Below, piece after piece: positions 26,191 through 34,054 of a stretch of DNA of 64,000 bases. The position numbers and the translations under genes were made by a program. Source of the stretch: Veillonella parvula (lineage in GTDB: Bacteria; Bacillota; Negativicutes; Veillonellales; Veillonellaceae); contig NZ_CP138632.1 in the NCBI RefSeq assembly GCF_036456085.1, positions 806,001-870,000 on the forward strand, given 5' to 3'. The notes beneath the pieces were generated by a model, which saw only the letters and a program-made list of their open reading frames with translations, was not told the DNA's origin and ran no database searches. The number at the start of each line of letters is the position of its first letter. Position 1 is the first letter of the stretch.

Positions 26191-27309
26191 TTAATCCTCC
26201 CACGTCGATCCACCACTAGAATAACCATATTTATACCATGCAGCACAGCTACCCTCTACAGATACCATACAGGCACCTACCGGATGATCTGCGGTACAGC
26301 TTTTACCAAATAACGGACATTCACTCGGTTTAATAAGGCCTTGCAAAACACGTCCACATTGACAGCCTTTAGGATCAAGAGATGGTTTATCCAAGTTAAT
26401 AGGAAGGGCAAGCTCTACATCATAAGCTGCATACTCCCCCTTTAATGCTAAACCAGAGTTAGGAATCACACCAATACCACGCCATACATCATCGCATACT
26501 TCATACACTTCCTCGATCATAGCTTGGGCTACAGGGTTTCCCTTCTGCATAACTACAGAATGATACGTATTGCCCACCACAACATTACCAGACTCACGTT
26601 GCTCTAAAATATTAGCTATAGCAGACAATATTTCTAAGCCATCAAAGCCAGCGATACAAGATGGAATACCGTATTCTTTGGGCAAAAATCGGTATGGTTC
26701 TTCACCAATAATAACACTCACATGGCCAGGTAAAATAAATCCATCGATATGACCTTCTTGTTTATCTAATAGTGCACGCAATGCTGGAGGCACTAATTTA
26801 TGAGATACTAAAAAGAATACATTCTTAAGTCCTGCTGCGTGAACGGCTTTCACAGTAGCACATATAATCGCAATAGTCGTTTCAAAGCCAATAGCTAAGA
26901 ATACTATTTTCTTTTCTGAATATTTTTTGCTAAGTTCTATTACCTCTAAAGGCGTATAAATAACATGGATATGAGCTCCTTTTGTTTGAGCTTCATTGAG
27001 ACTACTATAGCTACCTGGAACCTTTAACATATCCCCAAAGGTAGCAATAATAACATCCTCACGTTCTGCATAGGCTAAAGCCTTATCCATATAGGTTTGA
27101 TCAGTTACACATACTGGACATCCTGGTCCACTAACAAGTTCTATGCCACTTGGCAATAATTGACGAAGACCTTCTCGGAAAATCGATACTGTATGCGTAC
27201 CACAAACCTCCATAAGCCGCACAGTTTCACCGGGCTTATGAAGCGCATTGATGCGCCTTAACAAAGCATCAGCTGTGTGCTGCTTTTCCTGCAAAGTAAG
27301 CTTCTTCAA
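26191..27309 (-). CDS. hypD: Hydrogenase maturation protein HypD
   Basis: 372 residues. MEVCGTHTVSIFREGLRQL, SGPGCPVCVT and PGHVSVIIGEEPY are HypD hallmarks; cysteines for the 4Fe-4S cluster occur near the C-terminus (GCQCGRVL, CPLFGKSCTADHPVGACMVS). It is the scaffold on which the Fe(CN)2CO unit is built with HypC. The start is a TTG codon (27307-27309) inside the hypC 3' end, with AAGGAG ten bases upstream; the 41-base overlap with hypC suggests coupled translation. No better ATG start exists before the conserved region. Confidence 0.95.
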   Translation of the reverse strand: MKKLTLQEKQHTADALLRRINALHKPGETVRLMEVCGTHTVSIFREGLRQLLPSGIELVSGPGCPVCVTDQTYMDKALAYAEREDVIIATFGDMLKVPGSYSSLNEAQTKGAHIHVIYTPLEVIELSKKYSEKKIVFLAIGFETTIAIICATVKAVHAAGLKNVFFLVSHKLVPPALRALLDKQEGHIDGFILPGHVSVIIGEEPYRFLPKEYGIPSCIAGFDGLEILSAIANILEQRESGNVVVGNTYHSVVMQKGNPVAQAMIEEVYEVCDDVWRGIGVIPNSGLALKGEYAAYDVELALPINLDKPSLDPKGCQCGRVLQGLIKPSECPLFGKSCTADHPVGACMVSVEGSCAAWYKYGYSSGGSTWED

Positions 27310-27520
27310 GTTCTTCTAACTCCTTAAAGGCCTCTAATGTTTTTTGAGCCTCTTCTTCATCAACAATTTGTACAGCAAAACCTGCATGAACTAACAACCA
27401 GTCCCCGACCTTTGCATCTGGTACGAGGAGCAAGCTGCAGTCACGGGTAGCACCTGTCAATTCAACGGTACCAATAGCATCATTCACAGCAATCAATTGC
27501 GCTGGTACAGCTAAGCACAT
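27269..27520 (-). CDS. hypC: Hydrogenase maturation chaperone HypC/HybG
   Basis: 83 residues. The N-terminal MCLAVPAQL provides the essential Cys2, and DWLLVHAGFAVQIVDEEEA is the family's second block. It partners HypD and then delivers iron to the hydrogenase large subunit. First gene of a hypC-hypD-hypE run. The acidic tail (~60-80) overlaps the hypD start. Confidence 0.96.
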   Translation of the reverse strand: MCLAVPAQLIAVNDAIGTVELTGATRDCSLLLVPDAKVGDWLLVHAGFAVQIVDEEEAQKTLEAFKELEELEEAYFAGKAAHS

Positions 27521-27753
27521 ATTATCTCCTTATCTATATCATTTATAACAAGTTTTATATACATTTACTTCAATAAAACAGCTCCGAAATATATGAATAA
27601 AATTAATATTATTGTATCACAGTTACACTCATTATTTAGTGATAGTAGCCACAAACAACTAGAACTTAAACTAGCTATGGCACTCACATAGATTAAACAA
27701 TATTCAAAACATTACTAAATAAATTTGTCTAAGAATAAGAGCTATATGACAAT
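27521..27753. other. Intergenic region between hypF and hypC
   Basis: 233 bases, AT-rich. The hypC promoter is expected here, but no convincing hexamers or terminator hairpin were found by eye. Confidence 0.4.
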
Positions 27754-30033
27754 TTATAATTGATTTCCTAACCACAGTTGTCCTAAAGCAAGTCCACCAT
27801 CATTAGAGGGAACCGCTTCATTCATATATAAATTACCTATATGCCACGTCTTATATATAAATTCTAATAGTTTACGATTTTGAAATACACCACCAGACAT
27901 GGCTGCATCACTAATATTATATCGCTCCATCAAGTCTGCAGCCGTTTCGCATAGTGCGATTGCCATTGTTTTATGAAATGAAGCGGCTAAATGAGCTCGA
28001 CATTCACCACGAACAACGCCATCCATAATAGATTGAATTGTAGGTGTAAAATCAAGAATATGTCCGTCATAATTGTAAGCAAGTAGTGATCCTTTTTCAT
28101 CACCACATAGAGTTTCTAAGGAAATGGCAATTTGTGCATCATAACTATGCACCATACCAAGACCTAATAAAGCACCTACAGTATCAAATAATCGCCCACA
28201 GCTTGTAGCTTGAATCATGGGCATCGTAGATTGTAATGCTTTATCTAAAATTTCCCATCCCTTTGGAAGTTCTTTCATCCATTCTTGATATACAAAAGGG
28301 ATATCATCGCCATAATAATTACGAATATACCATAAGGCTTGTCGCCAAGGTTCAGAAACAGCCTTTTCTCCACCAGGCAATGGAGCCGCATGAATATGTG
28401 CCAATCTCTGATATTGATTGCCTTTACAAAGGAGGAATTCTCCCCCCCATATAGTCCCATCTGGTCCATAGCCAGTACCATCCATAGCAATTCCTAGTAC
28501 CAGCCCCCTTAAATTGTGTTCTGCCATAACAGAGGCTATATGAGCATGATGATGCTGAACAGGTACAACAGAAAGATGGAGACTTTCACCTATTCTTTCA
28601 CCTAACCGAGAAGAGAAAAACTGGGGATGACTATCTATAATAATCTTTTCTGGTTGTATAGAAAATAAATTTTTATATCGCTCAATGGTCCATTCTAAGG
28701 TTTTATGAGTAGATGCATTCTCTAAATCTCCAATATGGGGTCCTACAAGAGCTTCACTACCTTTATTCACAGCAAACGCATTTTTCAAATCACTGCCCAT
28801 AGCTAATATCGAAGTTTGTTCTAAACAGTCACAATGAATTGGCTCAGGTACATAGCCACGACTGCGACGAATAAATCGAGGTTTATTATTGATGACCACC
28901 ACCACAGAATCATCAAGAGGAGCATAGATTTCACGATTATGAACGAGGAAATAGTCTGCTACCTCACCTAGTTCATTAAACGCTTGGTCGTCATTATATA
29001 ATACGGAATCACCACTTCTGTTACCACTGGTCATAACCCAGGCTGCATCAGAGGGCAATAACACCTCATGCATTGGTGAATAAGGCAACATCACACCCAA
29101 CATATGATTGTCAGGTGCAACGTGAGGACTTAACCGAACAGAACTATTATGATTCCTTTCTAATAACACAATAGGACGTTCCATCCCCGTTAATACATCT
29201 AGTTCTACATCGTTAATATGTACTAACTCAATCGCCATATCTAGAGATCCCACCATTATTGCTAATGGTTTATGCGGTCTATTCTTCCGCTTACGTAATC
29301 GTTGTACAGCAGCGTCATTTCTAGCATCGCAAACAAGATGATACCCTCCTACACCTTTTATGGCGATAATATTACCTTCATTGATCAATTCCCGCGTAGT
29401 ATTCCATACATTTACCGTATCTACAGCCGTGCGATTTGGCTTGTATAAAGTATACCAAGGCCCACAATAAGTACATGCATTTGGTTCAGCTCTATAACGA
29501 CGCCCCTCTATATCTTCATATTCAGCCTTACAATCTTCACACATGGGGAACTCATTCATCGTCGTCCGTTCTCGATCATAGGGCAAAGATTTGATTATCG
29601 TATACCTTGGTCCGCAATTTGTACAATTGATGAAAGGATATTCCTTTCTACGTTTATCTTGTTGTAACTCTTTAAGGCAATCATTACAAGGCGCAGTATC
29701 AGCACTAATAAAGGTACTCATGGATTCACCTAAAGGGGATGCCTGCACAACAAAATCACTTTCATGCATATTAAGTGTAAGATGCTGTACAGTTTGACTA
29801 GTAATACGACATAAACGAGGTTGCTCCTCTTGAACAGCATCTAAAAATAACTGCAATTCACCTAGAAAACCTTGAACTTCAACATACACGCCTTGACTAT
29901 CATTATATACAAAACCTGTTAATCCTAGAGAATGGGCCAACATAGAAACAAGGGGTCGGAATCCGACCCCTTGAACTATACCGGTATAGCGAATTCCCCA
30001 GCGTTCTGTAGTTTGATTACTATTTTGTTTCAT
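27754..30033 (-). CDS. hypF: Carbamoyltransferase HypF
   Basis: 759 residues, full length. Domains in order: acylphosphatase-like (YTGIVQGVGFRPLV, ~16-29), two zinc fingers (CNDCLKELQQ, CTNCGPRYTI, CEDCKAEY, CTYCGPWYTL, ~115-200), YrdC-like (GVGGYHLVCDA, RKRKNRPHKPLAIMV, MTSGNRSGD), and Kae1-like (VVPVQHHHAHIASVMAEH, IAMDGTGYGPDG, MSGGVFQNRKLLE). It transfers the carbamoyl group from carbamoyl phosphate to the HypE cysteine. TAGGAG stands before the ATG. It is only 35 bases behind the SCIFF maturase, so the two may be on one transcript. Confidence 0.97.
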   Translation of the reverse strand: MKQNSNQTTERWGIRYTGIVQGVGFRPLVSMLAHSLGLTGFVYNDSQGVYVEVQGFLGELQLFLDAVQEEQPRLCRITSQTVQHLTLNMHESDFVVQASPLGESMSTFISADTAPCNDCLKELQQDKRRKEYPFINCTNCGPRYTIIKSLPYDRERTTMNEFPMCEDCKAEYEDIEGRRYRAEPNACTYCGPWYTLYKPNRTAVDTVNVWNTTRELINEGNIIAIKGVGGYHLVCDARNDAAVQRLRKRKNRPHKPLAIMVGSLDMAIELVHINDVELDVLTGMERPIVLLERNHNSSVRLSPHVAPDNHMLGVMLPYSPMHEVLLPSDAAWVMTSGNRSGDSVLYNDDQAFNELGEVADYFLVHNREIYAPLDDSVVVVINNKPRFIRRSRGYVPEPIHCDCLEQTSILAMGSDLKNAFAVNKGSEALVGPHIGDLENASTHKTLEWTIERYKNLFSIQPEKIIIDSHPQFFSSRLGERIGESLHLSVVPVQHHHAHIASVMAEHNLRGLVLGIAMDGTGYGPDGTIWGGEFLLCKGNQYQRLAHIHAAPLPGGEKAVSEPWRQALWYIRNYYGDDIPFVYQEWMKELPKGWEILDKALQSTMPMIQATSCGRLFDTVGALLGLGMVHSYDAQIAISLETLCGDEKGSLLAYNYDGHILDFTPTIQSIMDGVVRGECRAHLAASFHKTMAIALCETAADLMERYNISDAAMSGGVFQNRKLLEFIYKTWHIGNLYMNEAVPSNDGGLALGQLWLGNQL

Positions 30034-30068
30034 ATAAACTCCTACTATACTCGGAGAATCAAGTGTAA

Positions 30069-31478
30069 TTAACCTAATGCAACAGGAATACTGCCATCAA
30101 TACCAGCTTGTTCTAATTCAGCTTGAATCATGATAGCACATTCAATACGTTTCTTCTGTAAACGACAACCAAATTCATAAGGTGTCTCTAGATCGCCACC
30201 CAATGTAATGTTGTTAGCATGACAGCCACCGGAACAGAAGAATTTCGCCCAACATTCAGCACAAATTGGCTTAGAGAATACATGTGTATTACGGAAATCT
30301 TTAGGAATCTCTGTATTTTGTAAACCATCATACACATTACCAAGCACGTATCCATCTTTGCCTACAAATTGATGGCATGGATAAATATCACCATTTGGTA
30401 CAATCGCCATATATTCATGACCTGCCCCACAACCTCGAAGGCGTTTCGCCATACATGGCCCACGATATAAATCCATGCGGAAGTGGAAGAAGTTAAACTT
30501 CTCACCCCAGCCTTCTAACTGGCGTTGTAAATAAATATCTGCTAGTTTTTCATATTCTTTCTCTAAAGCTGGCCAATCTTCTTCACGAAGTACATAGTCC
30601 CCTTCTTCACCGACAACAGGCTCCATGGACAAATGCTCAAAGCCGAGATCAGACATTGCCATAACGTCTTTAGTAAAGTCTAAGTTTTTATGTGTATACG
30701 TACCACGTACATAGTATTCAAGACCGTGACGCTGTTTTACAGCATTGACAAGATTCTTTGCAATATATTTATAGGATTCAGCACCACTACCCGCTACAGG
30801 TCGCATCGCATTATGAACGGATTCACGACCATCCAAAGATAATACAAGACTCATCTTATGCTCATTCACATAATCAATTTTATCTTGTGTTAAAAGCATA
30901 CCATTCGTGGTCAATGTAAGTTTGAAGATTTTGTTGTGCTTTTCTTGAATGGATTCAATGTATTCAACCGTTTGCTTAACAACATCCCAGTTCAACAATG
31001 GCTCACCACCGAAAAAGTCAATTTCACAATGTTGGCGAGGTCCACTCATTTTAATAAGAAAGTCCACAGCTCGTTTTGCTACATCAAAGCTCATCAATTC
31101 TCGTTTAACACCGCCGTAATCACCTTGACTAGCAAAGCAATATTTGCATGCTAAGTTACAATCATGAGCAATATTTAAGCATAATGCCTTAACAATAGGT
31201 TTCTCACCTACTACAAGTTTAAACTCTTTACTCATCGGTGCAAATAATTGCTCCGCTTTGATGAGCTCATCTAACTCGTCCATAATCTCATCTAGTTCTA
31301 CTGCATCTTCTTTAGCATCTAACGCAGCATGTACAGCATCGCGATTAGTGCCATCATATATGTCAAGAACTCTATCGATGAGTTCGTCGATAACATGGAT
31401 AATACCGCTATTTACGTCTAAGCAGTAATAGTTATCCTTCATCCGAAACTTATGGATCATTGGTTTTAATTCTAACAT
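30069..31478 (-). CDS. Radical SAM SCIFF-peptide maturase (thioether-forming, SPASM)
   Basis: ATG at 31476-31478 (MLELKPMIHKF) follows TGGAGGT; the longer frame is an AT-rich artefact. 469 residues. N-terminal RiPP-recognition-like part (~1-90), radical SAM motif CNLACKYCFA (~103-112), FFGGEPLLNWDV (SAM-binding GGE), and a C-terminal SPASM-type cysteine set (GPCMAKRLRGCGAG, YPCHQFV, CAECWAKFFCSGGCHANN). It should install Cys-Thr type thioether crosslinks in the small peptide encoded just upstream. A promoter with extended -10 and a terminator separate the two genes. Confidence 0.93.
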   Translation of the reverse strand: MLELKPMIHKFRMKDNYYCLDVNSGIIHVIDELIDRVLDIYDGTNRDAVHAALDAKEDAVELDEIMDELDELIKAEQLFAPMSKEFKLVVGEKPIVKALCLNIAHDCNLACKYCFASQGDYGGVKRELMSFDVAKRAVDFLIKMSGPRQHCEIDFFGGEPLLNWDVVKQTVEYIESIQEKHNKIFKLTLTTNGMLLTQDKIDYVNEHKMSLVLSLDGRESVHNAMRPVAGSGAESYKYIAKNLVNAVKQRHGLEYYVRGTYTHKNLDFTKDVMAMSDLGFEHLSMEPVVGEEGDYVLREEDWPALEKEYEKLADIYLQRQLEGWGEKFNFFHFRMDLYRGPCMAKRLRGCGAGHEYMAIVPNGDIYPCHQFVGKDGYVLGNVYDGLQNTEIPKDFRNTHVFSKPICAECWAKFFCSGGCHANNITLGGDLETPYEFGCRLQKKRIECAIMIQAELEQAGIDGSIPVALG

Positions 31479-31534
31479 GGTACCTCCAATTGATTTGTAT
31501 GGTAAAAGCTCTAGTATATAGAACTTTCTAGATA

Positions 31535-31543
31535 ATTGTACCA
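31535..31543 (-). promoter_or_regulatory. Probable extended -10 promoter of the SCIFF maturase
   Basis: Minus strand TGGTACAAT (TACAAT at 31535-31540) about 57 bases before the maturase ATG. It lies beyond the terminator of the peptide gene, so the maturase (and perhaps hypF) can be expressed separately. No strong -35. Confidence 0.45.
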
Positions 31544-31611
31544 CATTTCCACACTAAACGTTATAAAAAGAGTCATAAAGATATACTATACAATGTATGT
31601 CTTTAAAACAT

Positions 31612-31639
31612 AAATAAAAAAGGCCCGCTAAGCGAGCCT
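31612..31639 (-). terminator. Terminator between SCIFF peptide and maturase
   Basis: Stem AGGCTCGC/GCGGGCCT with loop TTA (arms 31632-31639 and 31621-31628, one T-G pair), followed on the minus strand by TTTTTATTT. It ends right after the peptide stop codon, so the peptide mRNA can be made in excess of the maturase. Confidence 0.85.
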
Positions 31640-31644
31640 CTTCA

Positions 31645-31788
31645 TTATTTTTGTTTGCAAACTTGGTTACCAACTGTGCAGCTTGTTTTACAAGCGGATT
31701 GGCAAGATGTTTGACATTCCCCACAACCGCCAGTTTTAGCAGTTTTTTGTAAGGATTCAGTGTTGATAGTACGAATACGTTTAGCCAT
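31645..31788 (-). CDS. SCIFF ranthipeptide precursor (six cysteines in about 45 residues)
   Basis: A 47-residue frame behind AGGAGGATAATC. It starts MAKRIRTINTESLQKTAKTG and has six cysteines at positions 22, 25, 29, 33, 37 and 44; the cysteine-rich half contains threonines at 27, 35 and 38 that could accept thioether bonds. Lead and core follow the conserved SCIFF pattern of Clostridia and Negativicutes. The adjacent radical SAM/SPASM maturase confirms the assignment. Own promoter and terminator. In Clostridium, SCIFF-type ranthipeptides have been linked to population-density signalling; the role here is not known. Confidence 0.93.
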   Translation of the reverse strand: MAKRIRTINTESLQKTAKTGGCGECQTSCQSACKTSCTVGNQVCKQK

Positions 31789-31822
31789 GATTATCCTCCT
31801 CAATACTTATCGAATGATATTT

Positions 31823-31852
31823 ATTTTATCATATTTATAAAAAGCCTGTAAA
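31823..31852 (-). promoter_or_regulatory. Promoter of the SCIFF peptide gene
   Basis: Minus strand TTTACA (31847-31852), 18 bases, TAAAAT (31823-31828), about 35 bases before the ATG. Confidence 0.6.
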
Positions 31853-31888
31853 ATACTATTTCGTTATATTTTCGTCTACAACTTCAGC

Positions 31889-32650
31889 TTATTTGGTTTC
31901 TACCACTTCAGTTTCTCCTAATTGATGGTCTGTAACTTTTGCGTCTCGCATAGCTTCACCTTTAGTTTTCTTAGGAGCATCCTTACGCAATACTTTTCGT
32001 AAAGCCATTGCCACTGGTGTTACAATTACAGCAGCAAAAACTGCTTCTGGAATACCATGTGTAACAGACAAGAATACAATAGAGCCTAATACTTGATCTG
32101 GACTAAGATTCATTTTAAGAGCAAACATATCTGCATAGAGTAAGAAGATTAATCCCATAACCATGATCGTATGAAATACAGTCCCCATAAAAGCAGAAAC
32201 AATAATACGCGGACCTTGCGGTGCTTTCCACAATAATAGATATACCAAATATGCTAATACTGGGAAAAGTATACGCGGTAATACGGAAATGATTGGATTA
32301 ATAAATAGTGGGGATAAAATATTAGGAGCTGTAATATTTTGCCACAAACTATAGCAACCAAAGATAAAGCCAACAAAGGCCCCCACTTTTGGTCCTTCTA
32401 CAATAGCACCAATTAGAGTTGGTACATGTAAAGTTGTTACATTTAGCGGTCCTAATGGAATAATACCATAACCAGAAAGCCCTAATGCAATAGTGATACC
32501 TGCTAGTAGACCAATAATTGTCAATTCTCGAATCGTAATGCCACTTTTCTTCTCTTTTTTGGCCTCTTTACGTTCAACTTGCTTCAGTTTTTCATTGTCG
32601 TGGATTGATACAGTTGAGTTATCATCCAATGGACGTTCAATGTTGTTCAT
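31889..32650 (-). CDS. ECF transporter S component, substrate unknown
   Basis: 253 residues. A charged N-terminal tail (~1-40) leads to about six hydrophobic segments. LNVTTLHVPTLIGAIVEGPKVGAFVGFIFG and the PLFINPIISVLPRILFPV block (each quoted as recognisable pattern) are typical of the ECF_trnsprt (DUF3816-type) S components for vitamins and related micronutrients. It would bind substrate in the membrane and share an EcfT/EcfA module encoded elsewhere. The charged tail after ~225 is unusual. It is the third gene after two unrecognised membrane proteins and may work with them. Evidence shows the family, not the ligand. Confidence 0.82.
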   Translation of the reverse strand: MNNIERPLDDNSTVSIHDNEKLKQVERKEAKKEKKSGITIRELTIIGLLAGITIALGLSGYGIIPLGPLNVTTLHVPTLIGAIVEGPKVGAFVGFIFGCYSLWQNITAPNILSPLFINPIISVLPRILFPVLAYLVYLLLWKAPQGPRIIVSAFMGTVFHTIMVMGLIFLLYADMFALKMNLSPDQVLGSIVFLSVTHGIPEAVFAAVIVTPVAMALRKVLRKDAPKKTKGEAMRDAKVTDHQLGETEVVETK

Positions 32651-32699
32651 AGATCCTCCTTCGCTCTCATTCCTTACGGATATAAGTCGAAACTAGAAA

Positions 32700-33542
32700 T
32701 TAAATACGTTCACGGCGTCGTGAAATAATACCACGCTCTACCAATGCACCTATAATCACTGCGCCACCGGTCATACCAGCTTCTAATAAAGTTGGAGTTA
32801 CAAACACTAGTGGATTACCTTGGTACGTTGGAAAAACGGTGGGAACTAAAGATAAAATAAATTCTGGAATATAACCACCATACAAGATATGGGCGTTCAT
32901 AGCAAGCCATATGCCTGCAGTAATAATGATACGAAACAAACGTACACCCTTATATGCTAAATCTCTTGGATACAAATAGAATACAAAGACCAATAAAGAA
33001 ACTAATAATAATACAAGTTCAGCAAATAATATATTTACATTCATGGATGATGCATACATAAAATATACCATCGGATCTTGTAAATCTATATATAAGATTG
33101 AAGCAATATACAAGAACGGAATCGGTATAGTATAGGCAATTATATCTAACGCTTCATCAATCATTCCCCATCGATGAGTACGATTGAAATACTTTGTGGC
33201 TAACAAACCACATAACTCAATAAGAACTTGAACGATAAAATATATTACAAACAAAAGTAACGCTTTTGCTAATCCATTATCTACATTAAAGCTAAATGGT
33301 GTATGAAGAAACGAAAATACCGTCCACCAAGCCCAACTATAAGCATGATACCCCATGCTTAGCGGTAAATCATCGTTAAACTTGGCATTCTTTAGTCGTC
33401 GCACCATAATTGGTATGACTAGCGACAAAACTGGAAACACTAAAATGGATAATGATAGTGCCCCACTTAATGAAAGTACTGTTGTAATAGCACTTACAAA
33501 AAGTGAACAAATTAACGTAAATAGCCAAAAACTTTTATTCAT
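32700..33542 (-). CDS. Multi-spanning membrane protein, unknown
   Basis: 280 residues with about eight hydrophobic segments. Loops are short; conserved-looking polar patches are YHAYSWAWWTVFSFLHTPF (~65-83), FNRTHRWGMIDEALDII (~119-135) and FYLYPRDLAYKGVRLFR (~185-201). The positively charged C-terminus (SRRRERI) should be cytoplasmic. I do not recognise a family. Its start overlaps the end of the 134-residue membrane gene by 8 bases, and the ECF S component follows 49 bases downstream, so the three are probably one operon. Confidence 0.7.
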   Translation of the reverse strand: MNKSFWLFTLICSLFVSAITTVLSLSGALSLSILVFPVLSLVIPIMVRRLKNAKFNDDLPLSMGYHAYSWAWWTVFSFLHTPFSFNVDNGLAKALLLFVIYFIVQVLIELCGLLATKYFNRTHRWGMIDEALDIIAYTIPIPFLYIASILYIDLQDPMVYFMYASSMNVNILFAELVLLLVSLLVFVFYLYPRDLAYKGVRLFRIIITAGIWLAMNAHILYGGYIPEFILSLVPTVFPTYQGNPLVFVTPTLLEAGMTGGAVIIGALVERGIISRRRERI

Positions 33543-33939
33543 TATAGCCTCCCACTAATCGAGTTAAGCCATAAGCTATAAGCAAGCTAAATGTGACACT
33601 TAAATACATAGCTAATAAAAAGGCTATATCACGACCTACTGTTGGCCATCCCCATAACATGGATAAATCAACACCTAAAAAAATACCTTTATAGCTGATA
33701 CCATGAACGACAACCCAACTCACTACATAAGCAATGCGACTTATAGATTTACCATCATCAAAGGTACTGCTTTTAAATGATAAATAGGCCCAAGGCATAC
33801 ATAAGGATAACAACAAATACCATACTAGTGCTACGGTCGCACTCGATCCATTATGAATCATATATGCAATAATGGGGATTACCACAATAAATAGATTCAA
33901 ATAGAAGGAACGTTTACAAATATCTATCAAAATGTTCAT
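33535..33939 (-). CDS. Small membrane protein, unknown
   Basis: 134 residues, about four hydrophobic segments, N-terminal NILIDICKRSFYLNLFIVV. A hydrophilic patch FKSSTFDDGKSISRIAYVVS (~54-73) resembles the RRLKNAKFNDDLPLSMGYHA patch of the next gene, which hints that the two proteins are distant paralogues or partners. GTAGGAG precedes the ATG. First gene of the operon with the 280-residue membrane protein and the ECF S component. Function unknown. Confidence 0.68.
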   Translation of the reverse strand: MNILIDICKRSFYLNLFIVVIPIIAYMIHNGSSATVALVWYLLLSLCMPWAYLSFKSSTFDDGKSISRIAYVVSWVVVHGISYKGIFLGVDLSMLWGWPTVGRDIAFLLAMYLSVTFSLLIAYGLTRLVGGYNE

Positions 33940-33970
33940 ATAAATCTCCTACAATATGTAATCTCCTTGT

Positions 33971-33999
33971 ATTTTACAATAATCATAGATAAATGTCAT
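33971..33999 (-). promoter_or_regulatory. Promoter of the membrane protein/ECF operon
   Basis: Minus strand ATGACA (33994-33999), 17 bases, TAAAAT (33971-33976), about 32 bases before the 134-residue gene. Confidence 0.6.
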
Positions 34000-34000
34000 C

Positions 34001-34048
34001 AAAAAAGAAAAACCTCCATACAGGTAAATCAATACCTATATGGAGGTT
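34001..34048 (-). terminator. Terminator after the P-type ATPase
   Basis: 16-bp inverted repeat with one mismatch (34011-34026 and 34033-34048), followed on the minus strand by TTTTCTTTTTT. It starts a few bases after the ATPase stop. Confidence 0.85.
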
Positions 34049-34054
34049 CTTTGA

